From: Verrucomicrobiia bacterium
GTDB lineage: Bacteria; Verrucomicrobiota; Verrucomicrobiia; Verrucomicrobiales; DEV007
DNA: 56,706 nucleotides
Direction: 5' to 3'
Assembly (NCBI GenBank): GCA_030430255.1
Contig: JAUIGD010000004.1
Span: 1-56,706 of the forward strand
Each line of letters begins with the position of its first letter. The first letter of the stretch is position 1. This document shows positions 35,829 through 43,653 of the stretch, one piece after another. The position numbers and the translations under genes were made by a program. A model generated the notes under the pieces. The model did no database searches. It was not told the DNA's origin and was given only the letters and a program-made list of their open reading frames with translations.

Positions 35829-36938
35829 ATCCCGCACCCCGCTGCCATCGCCGCCGCCTCGGCGTTCGCCCTCTGCCTCCCCGCCGCCGCCGACCTCACC
35901 GAGGGCATGGCCGCCGGTGACCCGGGGATGAAGTCCGCCGGGCCGCTCGCCTTCGGCCCCGACGGCATCCTCTTCGCCGCCGACCCGAAAGGGGCGACCG
36001 TGTTCGCCTTCGCCACCGGCGATACCGACTCCGCCGGCGACGGCGCGCTCGACGTGCAGGGGATCGATGCCAAAATCGGCGCCCTGCTCGGCATCGGCGC
36101 CGACGAGGTGATGATCGTCGACCTCGCGGTCAACCCGGCCTCCGGTCGCGCCTACCTCTCGGTCGCCCGCGGCAAGGGCCCCGACGCCCCGCCCGCCCTG
36201 ATCTGTGTTTCTCCGGGCGGCGAGGTCGGGTTCATCGACGACCTCGGGGCGCTGAAACACTCGAAGTTGGAACTCGCCGACGCCCCCGAAGACGCCGTCA
36301 CCGGCGAGGGCCGGCGGCGGTCGAACAAGCGCCTGGAGTCCATCACCGACCTCGCCTACACCGAAGGTCGGGTCGCGGTCGCGGGGCTTTCGAACGAGGA
36401 GTTCGCCTCGACCCTGCGCTACGCGCCCTTTCCCTTCGGCGATGGCGACGCCGCCTCCGCCAGCGTCGAGATCTATCACGGCGCGCACGGCAAGCTGGAG
36501 ACCCACTCCCCGATCCGCACCTTCGTGCCGATGGTGGTCGGCGGCGAGCCGAGCATCGTCGCCTCCTACACCTGCACGCCGCTGGTGACGATCCCGATCA
36601 AGAAGCTGGAGCCGGACGCGCACGTGAAGGGGCGCACGGTCGCCGAACTCGGCAACCGCAACCGCCCGCTCGACATGATCGAGTATGAGTCCGGAGGCGG
36701 GCGCTTCCTGCTGATCGCCAACAGCGCGCGCGGCATCATGAAGGTCAGCACGGCCGATATCGCCACCGTCGATTCCATCGCCTCGCGCGTCGAGGGCGGT
36801 GGCGCCGCCGGCCTCAGCTACGAGACGGTCGATGGTTGGGACGGGGTCACGCAGCTCGACAAGGCGGGCGCGAAGTTCGCCGTCGTGGTGCGCGAGTCCG
36901 ACGGCGGGCAGCACCTCGAACAGCGCCCCCTCCCGTGA
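35829..36938 (+). CDS. Exported beta-propeller-like protein, start codon missing
   Basis: About 369 residues if read from 35829. The first residues are IPHPAAIAAASAFALCLPAA, a hydrophobic signal-peptide core without its basic N-terminal part and without an ATG, GTG or TTG. In the frame back to the stop at 35760 no usual start exists, only ATC codons. The first ATG is at 35907, after the signal peptide. The body has blade-like repeats (GPDGILFAADPKGATVFAFA, VMIVDLAVNPASGRAYLSVA), as in propellers. The truncated repeat copy just before it suggests that the real 5' end was lost in the assembly or in the genome. The stop overlaps the GTG of the next gene. Confidence 0.7.
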   Translation: MPHPAAIAAASAFALCLPAAADLTEGMAAGDPGMKSAGPLAFGPDGILFAADPKGATVFAFATGDTDSAGDGALDVQGIDAKIGALLGIGADEVMIVDLAVNPASGRAYLSVARGKGPDAPPALICVSPGGEVGFIDDLGALKHSKLELADAPEDAVTGEGRRRSNKRLESITDLAYTEGRVAVAGLSNEEFASTLRYAPFPFGDGDAASASVEIYHGAHGKLETHSPIRTFVPMVVGGEPSIVASYTCTPLVTIPIKKLEPDAHVKGRTVAELGNRNRPLDMIEYESGGGRFLLIANSARGIMKVSTADIATVDSIASRVEGGGAAGLSYETVDGWDGVTQLDKAGAKFAVVVRESDGGQHLEQRPLP

Positions 36939-38020
36939 GGGGGAGGGGCCGGGCTCGGCTCGCGGCGGCGGCGCTGGGGCTCCTCCCGGCGCTGGCTCCG
37001 GGCGGCGCAGGTGAGCTCAAATCGCTGTCGCCCGCCGCGGTGGAGCTGCTCGTGGAGCGCGGGGCGGAGCCGTCCCCGGAACACCTGCGGGTCCGGCTCG
37101 CCGGCGTGGCGCCGGAACTGCCGGACGTCGCGGGGAAGGTCGAGATCGCCGGCGGGCGCGTGCTCCGCTTCACGCCGGCGTTCCCGTTTTCGCCGCGCGA
37201 GTCCTATCGGCTGATCTACGCGCCCCCCGGCGGGAGGCCGCTGGATTTCCCCTTCGCGCTCGACGCGGCCGACGACGCGCCGCGCGCGGAGGTGGCGGCG
37301 ATCTACCCGAGCGGTGAGGTCCTGCCGGTCAACACGCTCCGCTTCTACATCCACTTCACGGCGCCGATGTCGCGCGGCGAGGCCTTTGAGCGCATCCATT
37401 TGTTAGACGGCGAGGGCGCCGAGATCCACGCGCCGTTCCTGGAACTCGCCGAAGAGCTGTGGGACGCGGAGGGCAAGCGCTTCACCCTCCTGCTCGACCC
37501 GGGCCGCGTGAAGCGCGGGCTGGTGCCGCACGAGACCGCCGGGCCGCCCTTGGCGGCGGGGACGAGATACACCCTGCTGGTCGATGCCGCTTGGCGCGAT
37601 GCCCAGCGGCGCCCGCTGGCGGCACCCGCGCGGAAGGGGTTCCGCACCGGGCCGGCCGACCGCGCGATGCCGGACCCCGCGGGGTGGGGGATCGAGCCGC
37701 CCGGGGCCGGTGGGCGGGAGCCCCTGACGGTCCGCTTCGGGGAGGCGCTCGACCGCGCGCTGGCGCTGCGTTTGATCGAGGTGAAGCGCGCTGGCGCCGT
37801 CGTGCCGGGCGAAGTGGCGCTCGACGACGGCGAACGCGTGTGGCGCTTCACGCCCGAGCGCGATTGGCAGGCCGGCGAGTACCGCCTGAGCGCCGGCAGC
37901 GAGCTGGAGGACGTCTGTGGCAACAGCGTGCGCAAGCCCTTCGAGGTGACCGCCGACAACCCTGCCCGCCCCTTCACCGGGCCGACCGTCGACCGCGCGT
38001 TCGCGGTCGGGCGCGAGTGA
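36935..38020 (+). CDS. Exported Ig-like domain protein
   Basis: 361 residues from the GTG at 36935, which overlaps the previous stop (GTGA). This start gives a complete signal peptide (RGRGRARLAAAALGLLPALA) and is preferred to the frame extension upstream, which lies inside the previous gene. Two or three Ig-like domains of the SbsA type follow (LPVNTLRFYIHFTAPM, PLTVRFGEALDRALALRLI, and a RVWRFTPERDWQAGEYRLSA block), typical of extracytoplasmic proteins with Big_5-like folds. Function unknown. It is translationally coupled on both sides. Confidence 0.75.
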   Translation: MRGRGRARLAAAALGLLPALAPGGAGELKSLSPAAVELLVERGAEPSPEHLRVRLAGVAPELPDVAGKVEIAGGRVLRFTPAFPFSPRESYRLIYAPPGGRPLDFPFALDAADDAPRAEVAAIYPSGEVLPVNTLRFYIHFTAPMSRGEAFERIHLLDGEGAEIHAPFLELAEELWDAEGKRFTLLLDPGRVKRGLVPHETAGPPLAAGTRYTLLVDAAWRDAQRRPLAAPARKGFRTGPADRAMPDPAGWGIEPPGAGGREPLTVRFGEALDRALALRLIEVKRAGAVVPGEVALDDGERVWRFTPERDWQAGEYRLSAGSELEDVCGNSVRKPFEVTADNPARPFTGPTVDRAFAVGRE

Positions 38021-38952
38021 GTGTAGCCTTCCGATCCCGGTCCGGACCGCCGCGCTCCCCCTTGTTCCCCGCCATCGAACTCTTCATCCTCTTCCTCGCC
38101 ACCGAGCGCGGCCTCTCCGACAACTACCAGTTGCTCGTGCGGCGCAACCTCGAGGCCTTCGCGGAGTGGCTCGAGCGCGTGCGCGGCAAAGGGTCGCCCG
38201 GCGAGGTGACCACCGACGACCTGACCGACTACCTCGCCGAGCGCAAGCGCGGGGGCATCGCCGCAGGCAGCGCGCGGCAGATCATCGTCAGCCTGAAGAT
38301 CTTCTTCCGACACCTCGCGGCGAAGCGCCACATCGACAGCGATCCCGCCGACGCCCTGCTGGCCCCGAAGCCGTCGATGTCCCTGCCGCACACGCTCAAC
38401 GAAGCGGAGGTCGAGCGCCTGCTGGAGTCGGTGCGGCCCGACCGGCCGCTGGCCATGCGCGACCGGGCATTGCTGGAGCTGCTCTACGCCAGCGGCCTGC
38501 GTCTCTCCGAGGCGGTGAACGCCCTGCTGGAGAACCTGCACCTCGAGGAGGGCTTCATCCGCGTCACCGGCAAGGGCAACAAGACCCGCGTGGTGCCGGT
38601 CGGTGACGCCGCGCGCAAGGCGCTCGAGCACTACCTGCGGTCGGGGCGGCCGGAGCTGGTGAACCCGAAGACGACGAGCCACATCTTCCTGTCGGTGCGC
38701 GGGGGCAAGCTGAGCACCTCGCGCGTCTGGCAGATCGTCCGCGAACGCGCGGAGCTGGCGGGCATCGAGGACCCGGTGCACCCGCACCAGCTGCGCCATA
38801 GCTTCGCCACGCATTTGTTAGGCGGCGGCGCCGACCTGCGCGTCATCCAGGAGATGCTCGGCCACGCCGACATCTCGACCACGCAGATCTACACCCATGT
38901 CGACGAGCGGCGGCTGAAGGAGGTGCACCGCAAGTTCCACCCGCGCGGTTGA
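38017..38952 (+). CDS. xerD: XerC/XerD-family tyrosine recombinase
   Basis: 311 residues with an N-terminal SAM-like DNA-binding domain ([20 protein letters not shown]) and the catalytic domain with R162 (ASGLRLSEA), H257-x-x-R260 ([12 protein letters not shown]), H283 (GHADIS) and Y292 (TQIYTH). All catalytic residues are present and the length is standard, as for Xer recombinases that resolve chromosome dimers. The choice between XerC and XerD is a guess. The GTG at 38017 overlaps the upstream stop (GTGA); a TTG at 38062 would also give a normal N-terminus. Co-transcription with secreted proteins is odd. Confidence 0.85.
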   Translation: MSVAFRSRSGPPRSPLFPAIELFILFLATERGLSDNYQLLVRRNLEAFAEWLERVRGKGSPGEVTTDDLTDYLAERKRGGIAAGSARQIIVSLKIFFRHLAAKRHIDSDPADALLAPKPSMSLPHTLNEAEVERLLESVRPDRPLAMRDRALLELLYASGLRLSEAVNALLENLHLEEGFIRVTGKGNKTRVVPVGDAARKALEHYLRSGRPELVNPKTTSHIFLSVRGGKLSTSRVWQIVRERAELAGIEDPVHPHQLRHSFATHLLGGGADLRVIQEMLGHADISTTQIYTHVDERRLKEVHRKFHPRG

Positions 38953-38953
38953 C

Positions 38954-38972
38954 CGGGGGCGCGGCGCCCCCG
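38954..38972 (+). terminator. GC hairpin after xerD
   Basis: CGGGGGCGC-G-GCGCCCCCG immediately after the stop codon, followed by a C-rich stretch without a T-run. It could terminate or pause transcription; Rho-independent activity is doubtful. Confidence 0.45.
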
Positions 38973-39080
38973 CCCCCGCCTGCTCCGCAGGCGCCGGAAG
39001 GTGGCGCCGCGCCTGCTTGCCGATGGGGTGATCGCTCGCGGGACAGGCCGCCGGATTGCCCCGTCCCGGCGCGTCCCGGG

Positions 39081-39099
39081 CGATTCGTTGAACGAATCG
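39081..39099. promoter_or_regulatory. Perfect 9+9 palindrome
   Basis: CGATTCGTT-G-AACGAATCG, 162 bases upstream of the next start codon. Symmetric enough for a dimeric repressor site; a terminator is less likely because no T-run follows. Confidence 0.4.
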
Positions 39100-39260
39100 C
39101 GCGATGCGCCCCGTTGTTCTCGTAGCCGGTCTCGACCGACTCCCCACCATCGTGCAGGATTGGCTGAAACCCTAAAACATCGGATCCGAAAGTCCGAAGG
39201 CCGACCGCTCCCTAGAAAGGGATTGCTCCCCTACGGCACAACCCCTAGCCTCATCCCACC

Positions 39261-40325
39261 ATGCACAGGAGACCCCCTCTCTCGACCGCAGCCCTCATCG
39301 TCGCTGCGATCCTTGCCGGTCGCGCCCCTGCTGAGGCCGACGGCATCCTCGTCCCGGGCAAGACCCCGGTCATCGTCGCCCCCGGCGAAGTCACCATCAA
39401 CGGCATCTCCCGCCCCGACCTCGGCCGTTCCTTCTCAGACACCATCACCTCGAACCTGCTCCGCACCGGCAGCTACTCCATCATCGAACCGGCCCTGCCC
39501 CCTTCGGTGCACGCCGTCGCCGCGGGATCGATGGGGAACCTGCCGCAGCCCAGCCCCGTTCCGGAGACGGTCGGCGCCGACAGCGGGGCCCAGTACGCAT
39601 TCGTGCCGCGCATGGTGGTCGAGGAGGATTACCAGAAACTCGCCATCAAGAAGATCCGCATCTCCGATGGCGAAGTGCTGAGCATCTACGAGAAGAATGC
39701 CATCAGCCTCGATCGCTCGGCGATGTTCGAACTGCTCGACGACACCGTCCGACTGGTCGTGGCCGACGTCGCCAGGGACCGCGCCACCAACGCCCGCGCC
39801 GCCCGCCAGTTGGCCAAGCTCGCCGCCACTGAGGAGGCCGCCGAAGCCCGGTCGATCGACCCGGACCCGGATCCGCCCGTCGCACCGGGGGAGATCCCCA
39901 TCCCCGATCCACCCCGCGTCCTCACGCCCGAACTGCAGCGCGCCGCTGCCGCGGCTCCGCCCACGAGCGAGATCCCCGAGGCGCTGCCCCCGGCCGAGGC
40001 AGGGGAGGTGGCCGCCGGACCTGAGGAGGGCGCCGTGCCCCCCGATGCCCCTGAGGCCATCGTCGAATACGCGGGCCGAGTCCGCAACGTGAACCCCGAG
40101 CTCAACTTCTGCATCGTCGAGACCGCCCAGCGCGGCATGCTCGAGATCGACGACGAGCTGCTCGTCCGCCCCAACGATTCCCTGAAACCGCTCGGCAAGC
40201 TGCGCGTCACGAAAGTCAACGGCAGCACCATCGTCGCCGACGGTGTCGGTGACCTCCATCTCGCGCGCATCCAAGGTGGGTTCAAAGTCTACCGCTGGGT
40301 GCCGGAGCCGGCCGCCGACGAGTGA
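39261..40325 (+). CDS. Secreted unknown protein
   Basis: 354 residues with a signal peptide (about 1-26, ending PAEADG). The first half is like a CsgG-type curli-associated fold in outline (a strand-rich region with GRSFSDTITSNLLRTGSYSI), but I cannot confirm this. The middle (about 190-265) is an Ala/Pro-rich linker, and the C-terminal part (VRNVNPELNFCIVETAQRG, then KLRVTKVNGSTIVADGVG) is a short beta-rich domain. Not recognised further. It stands alone, with a divergent or convergent neighbour on each side. Confidence 0.65.
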   Translation: MHRRPPLSTAALIVAAILAGRAPAEADGILVPGKTPVIVAPGEVTINGISRPDLGRSFSDTITSNLLRTGSYSIIEPALPPSVHAVAAGSMGNLPQPSPVPETVGADSGAQYAFVPRMVVEEDYQKLAIKKIRISDGEVLSIYEKNAISLDRSAMFELLDDTVRLVVADVARDRATNARAARQLAKLAATEEAAEARSIDPDPDPPVAPGEIPIPDPPRVLTPELQRAAAAAPPTSEIPEALPPAEAGEVAAGPEEGAVPPDAPEAIVEYAGRVRNVNPELNFCIVETAQRGMLEIDDELLVRPNDSLKPLGKLRVTKVNGSTIVADGVGDLHLARIQGGFKVYRWVPEPAADE

Positions 40326-40347
40326 GGGGGTCCGCGCCCCCGCTGCC

Positions 40348-41073
40348 TCACCGCCGCCGCCAGAACGGCAGGCCGAGGACGGCGAACAAGACCAGCGCCA
40401 GGCCGGCCATCGCGAACACATACAGCGGCCAGGGTCCGAGCACCTCCATCAGCGAACCCTCGGCCTTGCGCCGCAGGAACGCGTAGTTCGCCCCCGTCAA
40501 CGCGTCCACCGCGCCCGCCAGGCCGAGGTAGCCGAGCCCCCAGTACCAGGCCCTCAGCACCGCCCCGCGGCGCGGTCGCCAACCCAGCCCCAGCGGCAGG
40601 TAGAGCGCCGCGATCACGACCCCGGAGTGGGCGATGAAGAACGCGAAGTAGGCCGGGCTCGGAAAGTCATAGCAAGTCGATGGCGTCAAAAGCGCCTGCA
40701 GCGTCCCTGCCAAACCCCAGAAGTAGGTGAGCTCGGCCGCCAAGGGGTGCCGGAAGACCAGCGCGAAAAAGGCGCAGACCGCCGCCACGTCGCACAGGTG
40801 CAACGGGTACATCACATCGATGTGCACCGGGATCCCGTCCGCGAATCGCGTCAGGATCATCGCCGGATACGCAGTCACCAACAGGGTCGCCAGCACCGTC
40901 TCCGCCCGCCCCACCCGCGCCGGCCACCGCCCCGAGCGGGCCCACCAGACCATCGCCGCACCGGCCGCCACGGTCGCCGCCAGCGCCGCCAGGTGCGCCG
41001 GGCCAAAGTGGGGCAGGAGCCCGCGAGCGGCGCCCGGACCGAACGCGATCAGGCGGCTGGCGCCCTCAAACAC
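40348..41073 (-). CDS. YwaF-like integral membrane protein (TIGR02206)
   Basis: 241 residues with about six membrane helices (for example LHLCDVAAVCAFFALVF, SGVVIAALYLPLGLG, and the last AGLALVLFAVLGLPF). The PLHLCD and GTLQALLTP pieces match the TIGR02206/YwaF family of unknown function. The GTG at 41073 lies inside the stop region of the upstream small gene (8-base overlap GTGTTTGA), indicating translational coupling. Start codon choice is moderately certain. Confidence 0.75.
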   Translation of the reverse strand: MFEGASRLIAFGPGAARGLLPHFGPAHLAALAATVAAGAAMVWWARSGRWPARVGRAETVLATLLVTAYPAMILTRFADGIPVHIDVMYPLHLCDVAAVCAFFALVFRHPLAAELTYFWGLAGTLQALLTPSTCYDFPSPAYFAFFIAHSGVVIAALYLPLGLGWRPRRGAVLRAWYWGLGYLGLAGAVDALTGANYAFLRRKAEGSLMEVLGPWPLYVFAMAGLALVLFAVLGLPFWRRR

Positions 41074-41332
41074 CCCCGGCCTCCCCGATGAAATCGAGCG
41101 CCTTCTCGTAGCTGCGTTGCTGCAGGAAGTGCCGCAGGCGCGCCGGCGCCACCGAGCCCACCTGCGCGGCTTCGGCGTCCAGCGCCGTGGAGACTTCCCG
41201 CAGCGCATCGAGGTGCCCCTCCGGGTCGCGGTCCCGCCAGGCGTGATCGGCGATGACCTCCAAACGCCGCCGCAACAACCCCGCCAACGCCGCGTACGGC
41301 GAGGCATCTCCGGAAGTGGGCGGCGCGGACAT
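41066..41332 (-). CDS. Small helical unknown protein
   Basis: 88 residues from the ATG at 41332 (an in-frame ATG at 41368 gives a low-complexity extension). The sequence is mainly helical: LLRRRLEVIADHAWRDRDPE and HLDALREVSTALDAEAAQVG, ending in FLQQRSYEKALDFIGEAGGV. No family is recognised. Coupled to the YwaF-like gene. Confidence 0.6.
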   Translation of the reverse strand: MSAPPTSGDASPYAALAGLLRRRLEVIADHAWRDRDPEGHLDALREVSTALDAEAAQVGSVAPARLRHFLQQRSYEKALDFIGEAGGV

Positions 41333-41424
41333 CGCCGGCACGCTCGGCCCGCCCGCCGCCGCCGGCAAGCCCCGGGCTCGCGATTGATTGATCTTTGCCC
41401 GACCCGGCGGCAGCGTGGGCGCCG

Positions 41425-43059
41425 ATGAAGGAAGTCCACGAATACTTTACTGCCGCAGACTGGCTGGTCGTCTTCGGCTATCTAGCCCTCACGACCTGGG
41501 TCGGCCACCGCATGCGGGGCAAGCAAGGGACGATCCGGGACTTCTTCCTCGGCGGGCGCTCGCTGCCGTGGCCGGCCGTCTCCGGCTCCATCATCGCCAC
41601 CGAGATCAGCGGGGTCACCTTCATCGGCGTCCCGGGGATGGTGTTCGCCCTCACCGGAAACTTCACCTACCTCCAATGGGCGCTCGGTTCGATCATCGCC
41701 CGCATCCTCGTCGGGGTTTTCTTTGTCAGAGTCTATTACGAGCGCGAGATCTACAGCCCGTACGACTACATGGGCAACCAGTTGGGGCGGGCCGCCAAGC
41801 GCCTGGCGACCATCATCTTCTCGTTGGGCAGCATCCTCGGGCAGAGCGTCCGGGTGCTCGTCGCCGCCCTCGCCCTGAAGGTCGTTACGGGCTGGGAGTT
41901 TTCCTGGTGCATCTGGGTCATCGGCGCCTTCGCCATCGCCTGGACCCTGATGGGAGGCATGCGCACCGTCATCTGGACCGATGTGATGCAGTTCTTCCTC
42001 TTCACACTGGGGGGGCTGACCGCCCTGTTTTGGATCGTCACCAACCTCGACGGTGGATGGACGGATTTTTGGAGGGTCGGCAGCTCCGTCACCGAGGCCA
42101 ATGTCGAGAGCGGACCTGCAGCGGGCAAGTTCTCCCTGCTCGACCTCACCACCGACCCCGCGGTGGGGTTCACGCTCTGGGTGGCCATCATCGCTGCGCC
42201 TTTCCTCAATCTCAACGCATTCGGTGTCGATCAACTGAACGCCCAACGGATGTTCTGCTGTAAATCGGCGGCCGACGCGCGCAAGGCCATCATCTGGAGT
42301 TCGGTCGGGCAAGCCCTCACCCTGTTGATGCTTCTGGTAGGCGCCGCCCTCTACGTCCACTATACGGCGAACCCGCCCGGGGAGGCCGAGAGCGCCCTGT
42401 TCGACAAGAGCGCCGACTATGTGTTCCCCACCTGGATCACGACTACCCTACCGGTCGGCCTGCGGGGCTTGATCATCGCCGCGATCTTCGCCGCCGCAAT
42501 ATCGAGCCTCGATTCAATTCTCGCTGCGCTCTCGCAAACCACACTCTCGCTGTTCGTCGATACCGAGGCCGAGCATGACGACCCGGAAGCTGCCCAGGCC
42601 CAACTGGTCCGCTGGTCGCGCGCCCTTGTTGTTTTCTGGGGCTTGTCGCTCTCGGCGTTCGCCATCCTGCTCGACGACCTGCGCGGCAGCATCAACATGG
42701 TGAATCTCGCGTTCGGCATGATCGCCTACACGACCGGACCGTTGCTCGGGCTGTTCCTCGCCGCCTTGTTCGCCCGCCGCCGCCGGTCTCCCGTTTGGGC
42801 GCTCGGCGTCGGTACCGCCCTTTCGATCCTTCTCGTGCTCTTCGTCCGCACCGACCTCTACACGATCCTCGACAAGACCGGCATCGCCTCGGTCGCCGAA
42901 ATCGCCGACGCCAGATGGATCCCCGTCACCGCGAACGCCGCAGGCGATGGATTCCAAGCCTTGCTCCACTATGCTTGGATGTGGCCGGTCACCTGTCTCC
43001 TCACCTTCGGCTGCGGCCTCCTTTTTTCGAAAGCGGGGGAGCCGCGCGGTGACCGCTAG
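41425..43059 (+). CDS. Sodium:solute symporter (SSS family)
   Basis: 544 residues, about 13 membrane helices. The pattern FFLGGRSLPWPAVSGSIIAT and GVTFIGVPGMVFA in the first helices, the LMGGMRTVIWTDVMQFFLF stretch and GLRGLIIAAIFAAAISSLDS are characteristic of the SSS family (SGLT/PutP type). The substrate is not predictable: sugars, amino acids or myo-inositol are all possible. The ATG at 41425 follows a TTG at 41395 in frame; the ATG is preferred. Divergent from the small helical gene with about 90 bases between. Confidence 0.88.
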   Translation: MKEVHEYFTAADWLVVFGYLALTTWVGHRMRGKQGTIRDFFLGGRSLPWPAVSGSIIATEISGVTFIGVPGMVFALTGNFTYLQWALGSIIARILVGVFFVRVYYEREIYSPYDYMGNQLGRAAKRLATIIFSLGSILGQSVRVLVAALALKVVTGWEFSWCIWVIGAFAIAWTLMGGMRTVIWTDVMQFFLFTLGGLTALFWIVTNLDGGWTDFWRVGSSVTEANVESGPAAGKFSLLDLTTDPAVGFTLWVAIIAAPFLNLNAFGVDQLNAQRMFCCKSAADARKAIIWSSVGQALTLLMLLVGAALYVHYTANPPGEAESALFDKSADYVFPTWITTTLPVGLRGLIIAAIFAAAISSLDSILAALSQTTLSLFVDTEAEHDDPEAAQAQLVRWSRALVVFWGLSLSAFAILLDDLRGSINMVNLAFGMIAYTTGPLLGLFLAALFARRRRSPVWALGVGTALSILLVLFVRTDLYTILDKTGIASVAEIADARWIPVTANAAGDGFQALLHYAWMWPVTCLLTFGCGLLFSKAGEPRGDR

Positions 43060-43308
43060 TCACCCAATGAATTGCTAGCGACTGGGTAGCAGGAGTTTGA
43101 AATCGATCGCGCCGGACTGGAAAAATTTTTGAATTTCCGGCCCCGGTGAGGCGCCGTTATGGCGGTTCGGATGATTGTGAAAGTCGACGAAATGTGGCTG
43201 GTATTTTGGAAACGCCGGACCGTTTTTTGGCCCGGGAGCCCGATTTGTCTTGTGGCGAAAGTGTCGATGAATATACGGTCACCCTCGCGATTCGCGCGCC
43301 GTGGAGCG

Positions 43309-43353
43309 CCACCGATGGGGGGACGTTGACAACGATTTCAACGCCATCGGTGG
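43309..43353. promoter_or_regulatory. 10+10 inverted repeat enclosing a TTGACA
   Basis: CCACCGATGG at 43309-43318 and CCATCGGTGG at 43344-43353, separated by 25 bases that contain GTTGACAACG and CAACG. A cruciform-forming or protein-binding site; a -35-like TTGACA lies within the loop. No -10 box at the normal distance. Confidence 0.5.
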
Positions 43354-43390
43354 GAAGGCTCACTCCGGCGGTGTGTGCGTCGCAACGTGG

Positions 43391-43409
43391 GGATTTTTCT
43401 CAAAAATCC
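43391..43409. promoter_or_regulatory. AT-rich hairpin upstream of dnaA
   Basis: GGATTTTT-CTC-AAAAATCC, an 8-bp stem with a 3-base loop, flanked by CGTGG on one side and CCACCCG on the other. Followed by about 240 C-rich bases to the dnaA start. It could be a leader structure or an attenuator. Confidence 0.4.
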
Positions 43410-43653
43410 ACCCGTGGGGAACCGCTGGACTTCCCTTCTCGGGCGGAGCTTTGTCGGGATCCCTTCTCTCCCTCATCCTCACCATCCTCCATCCCGCTCC
43501 GACACCCTCCCAGATCCGCCGCCGCCCCCTCTGCGCCCCTTCTTCCCATGCTCGCCTCGTCCCTCCCCCCCTCACCGCCCCGCGCCCGCGCGGGGCAGCC
43601 CGCCACCGCCACCGCCCACCCCACGACCCCCCTTCAATTCGGCTGATCGGGAT

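Larger units (their letters stand above)
38953..39260. other. Gene-free stretch with a repeat remnant and a palindrome
   Basis: 308 bases between xerD and the next gene. It holds the GC hairpin, a weak type A remnant (GCCTGCTCCG and GGGGTGATCGCTCG, 38975-39042), the palindrome CGATTCGTT-G-AACGAATCG at 39081-39099 and about 150 bases of ordinary leader. No small gene is convincing. Confidence 0.5.
43060..43653. other. Long structured non-coding region upstream of dnaA; candidate origin
   Basis: 594 bases without a plausible gene. From 43060 to about 43420 it is relatively AT-rich (for example AAAAATTTTT near 43117) and contains inverted repeats (43309-43353, 43391-43409) and a TTGACA at 43326-43331; the last 230 bases are C-rich leader. 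A location next to dnaA and an AT-rich part suit a replication origin or an autoregulated dnaA promoter. However, I found no good TTATCCACA box on either strand, only poor matches such as TGTGAAAGT, so an origin is not shown. Confidence 0.4.
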
